From contig JAIQDT010000106.1 of NCBI GenBank assembly GCA_021521415.1, forward strand, positions 379,501-443,500: 64,000 nt of DNA, read 5' to 3'. Position numbers and translations under genes: made by a program. The DNA is from Bidens hawaiensis (taxonomy: Eukaryota; Streptophyta; Magnoliopsida; Asterales; Asteraceae). Below are positions 22,880 to 34,900 of the stretch, piece by piece (positions within the stretch are counted from its first letter, which is position 1; the number at the start of each line of letters is the position of its first letter). The notes beneath the pieces are model-generated. The model was not told where the DNA came from, did no database searches, and worked only from the letters and a program-made list of their open reading frames with translations.

Positions 22880-23908
22880 GATGCAATTTATTCCATCTAT
22901 ATTAAAGTAGACATGCCCTTGATAAAGTGCATAATGGGATGGTTTTTCCCTTTTGGCATAAAGTATGCTTTTTGTATGATGTCGTATTCTTGTCTATGCA
23001 AGTTCTATTATTCTTTCACCCTTTAACTTACTATAAATATATGAAAACCTTCTATTGTAAGAAAATAAAAGCGGATAATAATCTGCTCCATAACTTGAAC
23101 TAATATGACCTATTAATCTATTATTCATAGAAAACTAATGTTGTAAATGTTCATAATCCTAAAGCCAAATAAGATATAGAAGGGTAATAAGGGTTTACCA
23201 AAAGTGATGTTTCTATAAAAATAACCTATCACTTATGAAACTGCTTTTAATCATGACAACCAATTCTTTTTCATACTTTTTCTCATGTTCTAATAATTAC
23301 TCATTTGGAAAGCAAGTTGACTATTAATGTCAAAACTCCAATCAGAACCTAGATATTATTAACTACAAGTTTCTTGGTTTTAAGAAAGCTAGAAGAGCTT
23401 ATAAGAGTTTCAGTCCAAAAAGCCAAGGCGCGAGACGCCTTTCACGTACGTGAGACACATGTTTATACAACCAAACAAGCGTTATTTACAACCAAAATCT
23501 GCTTCTCGTATATTTACGTATCAACCTAATTATCAAGGAAATCTTTCATGATTTCTACGCCACGTGCCTTAATCGTTCCTTTTTAAACAAAGGTGTGTCG
23601 ATGGCAAGTGACCGTAATGTAAATGTTTACAAAAAATATAATGCATGAGGTATTACTATCATTAAGAAAGTACACCTTTGAAGGTGTAAATAAACAAGAT
23701 AAGTACAAGTTTACAACTCACATTTGCAGTACAACCCTCAAAATTGCAATGTACCTTTTTATTATTCTATTCTCTATATACCCAAGCCACAAAAACAGTC
23801 TCTTTTCAAATCTCTTCTTTATAAGGGCAATCCTTTTATCTATAGTTCCTCTATTATAATGTTCTTTTTTCAACTTCTGTCTTGTAGTTGTATAATTGTG
23901 TTAGAAGG
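22880..23908. other. Intergenic region
   Basis: No gene is seen; it is AT-rich with only short random ORFs. It contains the 3' flank of the phospholipase gene, which ends at 23909 on the minus strand, and the upstream region of the small minus-strand gene. Confidence 0.5.
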
Positions 23909-26900
23909 TTAAGGTACATGAGGCAAATGACACGAATACCTTATGCTCGGGTGAGATGCAAGAGCTTGTTGTAAAGCAACATTAATTCGAGCTCCACTCG
24001 CAAACATCAAATCGTATAGCTGGCACACGAATCTTGACAGCTCATCCTCGTCATCATCCCAAACTAACATCCCTTTATCTGTACCTTTATCCGTCTCACT
24101 ATCTTCCCAATCGCTTGCTGGGCTTATGGGTTGTTCTGTATACTCGTCGTCTCCTTCATCTACCCCGATCTCAAACTTGCCGTTTCCCAAATCGTTCAAT
24201 TCAGTTGACCCGAGAAATGTGGTCAACTGCATTTCTTGAGGTTCTGACGATGGACATATGACGGCTTTAGCACCCGAATCTAGGAATGCCTTTATTAGAG
24301 CCGGTGAAGGACCGTATAAACATGTGCATATTATTATCCTATCCCTCCAAGCACCAACCTGCAAAATTTATTACAATCAAATTAAACCAAACTTCAAAAA
24401 AAAAAAAATTATAAACTAAGTATGATTATCTAAAAACATACCATGCAACGCACGTCTTCAAGCGTTAAGTGCAAAGAAGGGACCGTCCTGCGAAACATGT
24501 AGGCCCCAATTTCTTGGTCATCTTCCATCACCTTCATAAAGCGGTTATTGAATCATTTTAACCAAATATAGAATAAATAAAAAACCGTGAGCTATTTAAA
24601 CATACTTGTGTCTGGCGTCCTATGTAACGATGTACGACCCCTCCAATCTGAAAATAAGGTCGACACGCAACCAAATCAGAAACGCTAGAGATGTTGGTAA
24701 TTGCTGACGTGTACTTTCTGCGTCGGCCTTTTAATAATGATAGCAGACTGTATTTGACATTCTGTAGAAACTTCTCAGCCAACTCTCCTGGTTCTGCCAC
24801 TACAAATACATCATTTTGCCAGCTGTAACAACAAAAACACCGCAACTCGGATCAACAGGTGACATGGTTGTTAATACTTACAGCAAATAATTTTCATCAA
24901 AGTGACCTTAAAATAGACCCGGTGGTATCGTTTTGGAGAGACAGGTGTACGACTCCAACTTGTGGTGAATTCTGTAGCTTTTCGTGTAATAATCGAACAG
25001 GGGCTGACAGCTGTCGGGGTACTGTTGGTGATTCTGGAGGGGAAGAAGTTCTACCGGAATGGAATCCATCAAGGCTTAAATGAGGTACCAATTCAATTCT
25101 GCCAGGCCTATGAAGCCCAAGATCGGGACTGTAAAGAAGTGGGCTTGATGGAAAGCTTCCGGTGAATAATGGTGATGTGAAGGGCGTTGGGAAAGATGAT
25201 GTCCCAGGGTCGGGCTTATTATTAAGTGGTCTTGATGCAGCATTCAGAAGTGATAATCTTATATTGTGATCAGAACAATATGTTTGAAGTGCACGAGCAT
25301 GGTTATAAACTCTTCCAGAATCTGGATTGTGAGAAGCTTCCACTAATAAAACATTGCGTCTCCACCCTAACGATGGACTGTTTTCACCTGTGAATTTAAT
25401 ATGAAATATAAAAAATGGAGGTTAAAAAATGGAAGTTAATCAGACTTAGAAAGTAGAAACTGCACCAGTATTGGACCCATTTGCCTTGAAAAATTGATGA
25501 GAGTTGAGATTATCTGGTAGCTTTTCATCAATGTGATTCAGCAGCAGTCTCTCACAGGCCTTTTTAAATGCAGGAGAATTATTCTGAATATATTCATCTG
25601 TTGCTACCTCTAACTTTAGCCAGACTGTGGGGTCCGTTTCATCCAACTCCATATCACACCGATCATCAACTGTAAAAAGTCATTTATATTTTTTAAATAA
25701 GTACTTAAATAAACTAATTGTGATATCAGGAATGAGAATAATAATATTTAATATTCCACCTGGATTGAATCGAAAATAGTGTATTTCAGGAACCATCGGT
25801 AACAATGTGCTCAATGCTTCTTCAACACGTTCAACTGAGCATGCACTCTCAATCAACACTTGACCGGTGTCCAAATATCGCCACCCACCTTTACGAGCCT
25901 AGATTCAAAAGTGGATAATATTTAAGTTTTCCTATGTTTGTATAACTAAGAGAATTCAATTCACGTGCCATACCTTTGTTGGAACAGAACAACAACCAAC
26001 TGAAACCAAAGTGTCGATTTTTGCATCAGGCCAAAGAAGCTGAGCTTCTCGTATTGCAAATATAGTAGGGTTATTTGCAACGATAGCGCCATCTTGCCAG
26101 CGAAAAACACCTGCATAGAGATAGATAAGGTTTAATTACAAAAAATAAATAAAAGTATAAATTTATTATGCCAAAATAACTATGTAGTACCATCAGAGTA
26201 ATCATCAAGATAATACGGAGCTGCAGATGATGCTCTTATAGCTTGCCATAAATCATGTCTACAACTTCCCATATAAGCACTCCTTTTATACCCAATTTGA
26301 GCACCGGTAGTTGCCGTTCCTGGTCCATTCATAGTCATATTTTCTGACATCATCAAAGGGACTTCTGGTGTGCCAGCTGGATACTATAACATCAACACTT
26401 AATACATTAAGAAAAATAACACATTAATGTAATAATAACTAGGGAAAACACAAACCTGATAATTACGAAATATAAATGGCTGTGCTGGTGCCACATTGAC
26501 CAATGTTGATACCACAAAAACTTTGGGAATCCGTTTTACTGATGAATCTATTAGCAAATCTCCATCCTCGTCAGCACATATCTCCTTTAACAATCTCTCA
26601 AACTGATCTGCACTGTGCTGGACAAATTCAAAACCGGTAGTTTTAGGGCTTATTTTCTTTAAACATTAGTAATTTTAAAGTGAATATAATAATGGAAAAC
26701 AAAGTACTTTAGATCCATGTACAACAACTCTAAAGCTTTGTGACGAGCTCTTGTAAAGTTGATCTAACTTTTCTCTCCAAGTTGCTGCTTCATTATCCTT
26801 AGGAACAGGTTCAGCAAAAACAAGTTTTCCTGCAAAATTGTAAAACAAAATATTACATAAATACCCTTTAAACATTTATTATAATACGACTTCTGTAGAT

Positions 26901-29487
26901 ACAAAACATTTGAATTACCAAGATTTTTGTATATATCTTCACATTGTTCCAAAGACATAAGCTTTATTCCAAGAGCAACCGCCAGCATGCCGCCAGTTGA
27001 TGTGCCACATATTAAGTCGAACATCTCATGTATCCGTTTCCCGGTACCATTTTCAATTTCTTTAAGAATCCTAACAGTAGCAAGGCCTTTCATCCCACCA
27101 CCATCCATTGCAAGTATCCTTAAACCTTGTTTTGGGACCTGTCTTCCTTTGATAGCACGCCTTAGACTTTCATTCTCTCCTATATTAGAACAAAGTTTTA
27201 CCCACATTTAACAAATTATATACACTTTACTTTCTTATTTCAGAAATTTTTATCACTCAGAACCAACCAAGAATTGCTAGAGCACGAGCAGCAGCTTTGC
27301 TCACACGTTGCTCAGATGAAAGTGTAAGCCTCAAAAGAAGATCTCTTAAACTTTCAGAAGTAACAAGGACTCGCCGATTCTCCAGACAAAAAGCTAAATT
27401 CCCAACTGCTAATAAAGCTAACCTTTGTACCTAGGAAAAATTGTAATGATTGTGTCACGTCCTTTATATAGATAAAGTGGTACCATTAATCGGAACTTAT
27501 CGGGCGTACATACCTCTGGATCCTTATGGGCACATAATAGTTTTAAAGATTTCATCACATCTTTGCTAAGCATTTTTTGGGCCACTGTATCAGAGACAAA
27601 ACCCAACTTGCCCACAACTTGCAAAACCGATTTTAGTTCTTGAGGACCAACAGAAGTAAGTACTCTTTTAATTGGCTGCATGATGTCACATTTCATCAAC
27701 TGAAGGGCCACAGATACATCTGAGGCAAGAGAAGTGAGCGCAGAGCAAGCCTCCACAACCTTAATAAAAAAATTAAAAGAATTTAACTACCTAGAATAAG
27801 AATTTAGCAAGACATAAACAAATATTAAACCATAAAAAGCCTCATTTACCACATGTTGGTCTTCACTGCTTATCATGCTTATGAGCTGTCTGACAGCGTT
27901 TTCATCTTTACCAATAACTACACGGTTTCCTTCATCCTGCATGATCTTTGCTAAAGCAGATGCTAGCAAAGGATGGTGACATGAAGAAAAACGAAATATA
28001 AGAGAAAAAAACGCACTCAACTTGTGCCTTGATGCAACAAAGTAAGAACTATTCTCCATCTGCAATTTCATGAAAATGAGTTGTGAAAAAATTGAGTACG
28101 ATATATGAAGAATATTATCATTACTCGGTACCTCAATTTGAACATTGACTGATCTAAGATGGTCATCTGACACAATACGAATATTTGCAAGAGAAAGGTG
28201 GCGAAGTTGATGCAAAGGCAAAATATCAGGAAGAAACTCAAGTGGATTACCAAATAGCCTAAGAATCCGTAATTCAGCCATGGCCCTGCATGAAAGATTA
28301 TGAAAAACAATAAGTTTAAATGGAATTAAGTATAGCCGTCGCTATAAGATGATAACAACCAATTACCAAGGAAAACAAGTTACAATTTAGGTAAAAAGTG
28401 AATAACCTGAAATCAAGAAGAGGGCGAATTAACTTATTATGTTCAAGTGATAATTCCACAAGTCCAACACACTGCTTCAGTTCAACTGTGTAATGTTCAG
28501 ACAAGACACAAAAGATGAGTCACAACTCACACGCTGTAGAAAACTGCTCTGAACATAATCAAACAGCAAGTGTCTTCTCATAAACCTTACCTGGTACCGA
28601 AACCAACATATTGTAGTCAACTGTGAGCACTTTCAGGTTTTTCAAAGCACCAAGCTCAGGCGGCAAGACTGTTAGCTTATTGTTATCAAGATATAGCTTT
28701 TCGAGACATGGGAGTTTGGTCAACTCTACTGGAAGCGTCTGCACATACGTTCAACATTTGGAAAAATATAAGAAATTTGCACACAACTTACTTCGAACAA
28801 AACCGCCATTAAGTTAAACCTCTAACAAACTACAAATTTCGTATCTTTCACATATAGATCCATTCAACCGCCCGTATTGCAACAATTATCTAGGGCATTT
28901 AAGTATTAAACACAAGCAACATTGCAAAAAAAAACATACACAAAACAACTTACTAATAATCCACAGTTATTAAGACTAACAACAGTAACATTCATCCAAT
29001 GATCACCACCCCCAGGACCCAACTCCGCAGCGAAATCCGACTTCAACAGCTTCGCAAGCACTCCCATCCCATCATTCCCCGGACCCGACACCCCAACTCG
29101 CGACATCGCCACCGCCTTAAGCGGCTCCCTCCGCTTCACAACCTTCATTTCCACCGCCACAACATTCCCATTCCCATTCCCATCATCCTCAACCGACACC
29201 AACCGAATCACAACCGTGTCCTGCGGCAATGGCAACGCCACCATCACCTGAGACTGCAGCCTCAAAGTGAGCTGATCCTCATCGTCGCCCGCGTTCCATT
29301 CGAGATCAATCCGAAACCCTAGCTCCGGATTATTATTATTATTATCATTGCTATTAACATTATTATTATTATTATTGTTGTTGTTGTTGTTGTTGTTGTC
29401 TTGATCGTCTAGTGCTTCATCGGAGCCGTAATAGAGCGATAAATGAAAGACATCAGACGGGCGTTTCCAGCCTAATCCCCACGACAT
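23909..29487 (-). CDS. pPLAI: Patatin-related phospholipase A with LRR and armadillo-like regions (pPLAI type)
   Basis: Eighteen in-phase GT-AG exons join to 1329 residues (Arabidopsis At1g61850 is about 1300): 29487-28954, 28738-28591, 28485-28407, 28285-28132, 28059-27850, 27759-27514, 27430-27268, 27179-26919, 26829-26708, 26617-26456, 26383-26191, 26110-25974, 25898-25760, 25669-25466, 25387-24907, 24822-24606, 24531-24442, 24358-23909. The start MSWGLGWKRPSDVFHLSL is the family N-terminus. Leucine-rich repeats cover about residues 179-305 (LPCLEKLYLDNNKLTVLPPE), followed by armadillo-like helices (~310-510). The patatin domain has the oxyanion motif DGGGMKG (537-543), nucleophile Ser572 in GTSTGG and Asp764 in DGA. 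The family removes acyl chains from galactolipids and phospholipids and has been tied to jasmonate and pathogen responses. The tail is acidic (DWEDSETDKG). No damage is seen. Confidence 0.93.
29329..29399 (-). repeat. Trinucleotide repeat coding for poly-asparagine in the pPLAI-like N-terminus
   Basis: A run of (att)n then (gtt)n on the plus strand is read on the minus strand as aac/aat codons. It gives about 13 Asn, a short VNSND break, and five more Asn at residues ~31-53. It lies in the first exon, between the conserved N-terminus and the LRR region. Slippage here would change Asn number without breaking the frame. Confidence 0.9.
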
Positions 29488-29790
29488 TACAAGTCAGAGT
29501 GGATCATGGGTTAAATGAACGAATTGGAAGTTGAATTGAAGGAATTAGGGTTTAAGGAAGGTATTGGTGCAATGTAGGGTTACGATTGGGACAAAATTGG
29601 GGGAAATGAAATGAGGCGAATGCGTGTATTGAATTGAATAATAAACGGATTTACACATTAATTATAATATGCATTCATGGACCTGGCGAATTGTTGATGA
29701 TGTCATTGTGAGAGAAATGAAATAATAAATAAATAAAAATGAGGTTTTTAATAAATTTGGGGTTGGTTGAAGGAAGAAGACGGATGATAC
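29488..29790 (-). promoter_or_regulatory. Upstream region of the pPLAI-like gene with telo-box
   Basis: On the minus strand the sequence aaaccctaa (29545-29553) lies ~58 bases before the ATG. This telo-box is common in 5' regions of broadly expressed plant genes. No clear TATA box is visible nearby. The transcription start is unknown. Confidence 0.4.
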
Positions 29791-29973
29791 GACGACGTTG
29801 AATGATTGCCTACATCCTACTGACTTTGCTTTCTTGTTTCATTTCAAGACTTTTACCATTCCAAAATAAAACTCCAAAAACAAGTTTTTTTTTTTTAACG
29901 ACGACTTCTTTCTTGTGTTTATTCATCAAACTTTATAATTTGGAGAGCGTCATTGTCTTCATTCTGGCTAGAA

Positions 29974-30428
29974 TAGGGGTGTAAACGAGCTAAGTCGAGC
30001 TCGAGCTTGAGCTTGGGTTGCTTCGAGCTTTATTTTCAAAGCTCAAGCTTGGCTCGTGAGTAGATTTTCAAGCTCGAGCTCGGCTCGTTTACTATTTATC
30101 AATTAATTATTATATAATTATAATTATTTTTATATATTTTTTCTATTATAATTTTGTGTAAACTAATATATATTATTTAGTGATTTTTATTTATTTTTTC
30201 ATAGCATTATATACATTGATTAATAATTATTAAATATATATTTTAAAAAATTATATAAATGATAGGCTCGAGCTCGATAAGTGAAGTTCGGGCTCGTGCT
30301 CGTTTATTAAATGAGCTTACTTTTAGGCTCAAGCGCGGGCTCGGACTTTATTAATCTCAACTCGATCAAGCTTTTTAACGAGCCGATCTCGAGTAGCTCG
30401 CGAGCAGCTCGGCTCATTTGCACCCCTA
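29974..30428. mobile_element. hAT-type MITE with degenerate 8-bp target duplication
   Basis: The ends are inverted copies: TAGGGGTGTAAACGAGC at the left and GCTCATTTGCACCCCTA at the right. The interior has mirror-image runs of 'gctcgagctcg' text around an AT-rich centre. The flanks ggctagaa (29966-29973) and ggctaaac (30429-30436) agree in six of eight positions, fitting an old 8-bp duplication. It is 455 bp with no transposase. It lies between the divergently transcribed pPLAI-like and PCFS4-like genes. Confidence 0.78.
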
Positions 30429-30436
30429 GGCTAAAC

Positions 30437-31860
30437 TATATGTTTTAACTAAGCTCGTGTTGGCTTTAAAGTTTGGCTTGGGTATTCCCCTAGGTCCCCC
30501 CCCTGGGGACTATATCGTCGGCTATCATTTACAATCATTTTGCCGCCACAAAAGCACTCTTTGGAATAACATACTGTGGGAGGAAAACTCATATGGGCTC
30601 GAGATTTGAATTGACAACCTCGCAAGGCTTAACACAAATCTTTCATTACCAATATCTATTGATACGGTTATGAAAAAAAAATTTAGAACGATCGTTTCAA
30701 CAATAAATACGTTTAAAGGCATGTTCACAATTGATGTGTAGTTAAATATGCTTAACTAATTTGTGGACATTATGTGAAATCAAGTTGGGCTGTTAGTAAA
30801 AAATCACAAGAACTAAATGGGCTTGTTCAATAGCAATTAGTTGGGCTGAGAAGAAACATGCATGCAGAGGCTTAAAAGATTATATAGTGGGCTTAATTAT
30901 AACTTAATAATGTGTTAGTCCATTAAATAAAGTATGAAGTCAAGTCGGTTTACAAATTACAAGTTACAACACGGAATTAAAAGGAACTTAAAGGAGATCG
31001 GTGACGGCAGAAACGAGTTCGACGGCTACAGGAGAATCGAGAAAAGGTTTTGATGATTTTTGGGTTTTAATTATTTTAAAGAACAAGAAATCATTTTGGT
31101 TTGTAATGTAAGTTTTTTGTTGTTTGTCTATAAAACAGTTTGAGTGTGTCTCTAAGTTTAAGTTTTCTACAGAATCACATAACCTAGTTAAGCATTCCGA
31201 ATTGTATGTGTGTTTAATTATATTCACTATTTCTATCGTTGCAACCTGCATACTAAGATTAGAATGGCTCAGTGTCTAGTGTGGATATAAATTGTTTAGC
31301 TAAAGGATTATTGCACCATAATTGTTAGTAAGCCAAATCAATTCAAAATATTGTCTTAATATTGAAGTTAGCTTTAAAATTATTAAATGATACATAAAAT
31401 ACTATTTAAAACTTATATAAATGGTAAATAATGTATATTACTTATAGTATAAAAAAGATGCAATTTTTGGATACACCCATTAGTTTACAAAAAGTATCCA
31501 TTTGCTATACCCGTCTAAAACGTGTCTATCAAATAACCATAATATATAAATTGGTTTCAGATATCATCATTGAATGACTCAAATAATTTAAACACACATA
31601 AACTTATCAAAACATTTAAATCGATGTGACAATTAGTATTAAATTGGTTGTATTAACCATTAAATCTTATATCCGTCTCAACATATAAAAGAATTCAAAC
31701 GTAATCCTACACTCGATCTATATGTTTCAGGTTTCGGGTATCTATATGTCGGGTTGCTAAATAGTATGTTTTCGAATATTACCGAAGGGCATTAACACAA
31801 AATAATTAAGTAGTCATTCATCTTCCCTCTGCAACCGCATCTCCCCTGCAAGACACACAT
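30437..31860. other. Intergenic region between the MITE and the PCFS4-like gene
   Basis: No gene is recognisable. The sequence is AT-rich; ORFs of up to ~87 codons show no family motif. The last ~60 bases are CT-rich (atcttccctctgcaaccgca) and probably belong to the core promoter or 5' UTR of the PCFS4-like gene. Confidence 0.5.
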
Positions 31861-31861
31861 T

Positions 31862-31904
31862 ATGAAAACACTCCTCAATTCACCTTCAAAACCCTAACCC
31901 TAAT
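31862..31904 (+). promoter_or_regulatory. Upstream ORF and double telo-box in the 5' leader of the PCFS4-like gene
   Basis: An ATG at 31862 opens an 11-codon frame that stops at 31895-31897, 47 bases before the main ATG. The stop codon is part of 'aaaaccctaaccctaa', two overlapping telo-box units (31887-31903). If transcription starts upstream of 31862, the short frame could dampen translation. Telo-boxes are typical of housekeeping-type plant promoters. Confidence 0.45.
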
Positions 31905-31944
31905 TCCACCCCCAATTCACCCACCATCAAATTGACCCGACCCG

Positions 31945-34900
31945 ATGGACGATAACACCACCAATCCGAAGTCATCAACTCCGATTCTCGACCGATTCAA
32001 GGTTCTATTGAAGGACCGAGAGGACGAAGCTAGGGTTTCAATTGGGGCAAATGACGATATGCTTGGTACCGGAGAAATTGTGGAGCTTTATGAAGTTGTG
32101 TTGTCGGAATTGGTTATTAATTCGAAGCCGATTATTACTGATCTCACGATTATTGCTGGTGAACAGAGGGAGCATGGTGAAGGTATTGCTGATGCGATTT
32201 GTGCTCGGATTATTGAGGTAATTGTGTTAATTGAAGTTTTCTGAATGTTGTGTTGGGTCTAGGGTTATAAAGTTTGTAACTTTGTTAAATTGTTGTATGC
32301 ATATTCATGATATGAGTTGTTATTAGTAATTAGGCATGAAAGTTGTTGTCTTGGTTGTTAGTTTCGATGTGTTTGTAATATTACAAGTCGCAAAGGTTGA
32401 GCCTTGGGCCCGAGATAAGCAAGGCGTATAACATAAAGATATCATTTTTTGGGGTTTTAGACATGTTTTAGGTTTTTTAAGGGCTAGTGTAGGCTGGTGT
32501 CAGGTCATTTTTGGATGCTTCAAACCAGTTTACTCGGAATGTTCAGGATTTGGGTGAAATCTCACTTCGCTTGAAACTCGCCTGGATGGCAGCGAGGCGC
32601 TATCTATGAGCCTCACCTGAGGGTTTTGGCGCACCTGAAGGGCTTTTGACGAAGTTTTCTGAGTGTTAAATTGGGTTTAGGGTTACAAAGTTTCTAACTT
32701 AGTTAAATTGTTGTATGCATATTCATGATATGAGTTGTTATTAGTAATTAAGCATGAAAGTTGTTGTCTTGGATGTTATTTTCGATGTGTTTGTAATATT
32801 GCAAGGCACAAAGGTTGAGCTTTGGGCTCGAGATAAGCAAGGCGTATAACATAAAGATATCATTTTTTGGGGTTTTAGACATGTTTTAGGTTTTTTAAGG
32901 GCTAGTTTAGGTTGTTTCCGGGTCTTTTATGGATGTTTTAGACCAGAGGGAACATGGTGAGGGGATTGCTGATGTGATTTGTGCTCGAATTATTGAGGTA
33001 ATTGTGTTGTTCTTTTGTTTGTGATTGAAGTTTTCTTAAGTTATGTTAGGTCTAGGGTTATAAAGTTTCTAACTTTATTAAGTTATTGTATGCATACTCA
33101 TGATATGGTTTGCTAGTTATTAGGCATGAAATTTGTTTGTCTTGGGTGTTAGTTTCGATGTCTTTGTAATATTGCAAGGCGCAAAGGTCGAGCCTTGCGT
33201 CTAGGTGCAAGGGTCTTAAAAGGCGAGGGCTTGAGATGAGCAAGGCGCATAACATAAACATAGTATTTTTGGGGGTTTTAGACATCTGTTAGGTTTTTGG
33301 GTTGTTTTAGGCTAGGGCTGGTCACTAGTTGAGCCATAGTGGGTTTGAGCTCGAGCTCGAAATGAAATGAGGTAGCTCGGCTAGGCTCGAGGTCGATCTT
33401 GAAGTTAAATGAGCCTAAGATCGAGCCAACAAACCGAGCTTGGGTCGAGATTGGCTCGGTTACAAAAATGAGCCAGCTCGGATCAGGTTGTTTCAAATTA
33501 AACTTTCTTAGCCATTATTATTCGAGCTGTTTTTGGGCCATTTTTGGATGTTTTAGACCTGTTTGCCCGAAATTTTAAGGATTTGGGTGAAGTCTCACGG
33601 AAATCTGACCAAAATTTGGCCGGAATCTTGATCGAAAGTCGTCTGGATGGCAGTGAGGCTCTATTTATGCGCCTTGTCTAAGGGCCTTGGTGCACCCGAA
33701 GGCCTATTTTGACAAAGTTAACTTACACTTTCATAAACCTTAAGTTTGCAATGTTTGGTGTTTTTGTTCATTATAATGTCATTGTAACTCTTCAGCACTT
33801 GATGCTTACTATACCTACTTCTCTATCTGTTACTATTTTTTGTTGTTTCATAAGCATGAACATCCTGCACTTTCTGAAGTTTATATGGCCTAATTTTGTT
33901 TGCTCTGCTATCTAGGTTCCTGTTGAACAAAAGCTTCCTTCTTTATATCTTCTGGATAGTATTGTTAAAAATATTGGTAGAGAATACGTAAGGCACTTTT
34001 CTGCTTGTTTGCCTGAGGTTAGTGGCTCAAAGTATTTGTTTTATTTACAGTATAAAACATATTAAAGTTTCAGAAATGTGATTTTTTTTTATGATTGTTT
34101 TTCTAGGTCTTTTGTGCGGCATACAGGCAGGTTCACCCAAATCAACGCCCTTCCATGCGCCATCTTTTTGGTACTTGGTCAACCGTGTTTCCAGCTTCTG
34201 TTCTTCGCAAGATTGAAAGTCAACTGCGGTTTTCCCCTTCTTCTTCTTTAAGAGATTCTGAATCTCCAAGACCTGCTCATGGTATACATGTCAATCCTAA
34301 ATACTTGGAGAAAATTCAACATGCAAGAGCTGCTTCAGCTCCAAAGATTGTTGAAGAATATGAATCTGATAACAGGAATGTGGTCTCTTCACATATTGGA
34401 ACTCAGTCAATGGGGTCAACTAGTCGTGTGGGCCGTACGCCTTTTAGTCTTGGACATAAACAGCCTCCATCACCAGTACTTGATGAATATATTATGGCTG
34501 ATTCTCCCAAAAGGGTTGTTGAAGGAGCATCCCCATCTCGTCACGGATATGATTATCGAACAGGTGTCGTGACAGCTGGCGATGAAGATCTACGTGACTG
34601 GCGGAGACCACATGGTGTAACTAATGGATTTGATGTTCAGAGACCTAGAGCTCTGATTAGCGCATACGGGACAGATGAAAGGATTAAAGCAAGCCAAAAA
34701 CTTCACCATGGGAAAAACTTAACTGTAAATGGGTTAGGCTTAGGTAGTAAGCCTGGTGTGATGACATGGCGGAACTCTGACGAAGAGGAGTTTGAGTGGG
34801 AAAATATGAGTCCCACTTTAGCAGACCGTGGTTGTGGTAATGATTTGTTTTCATCTGCTTCGTTACCTGGTAGCTCTAAAGTAGGTCAGCCTCTTCATGT

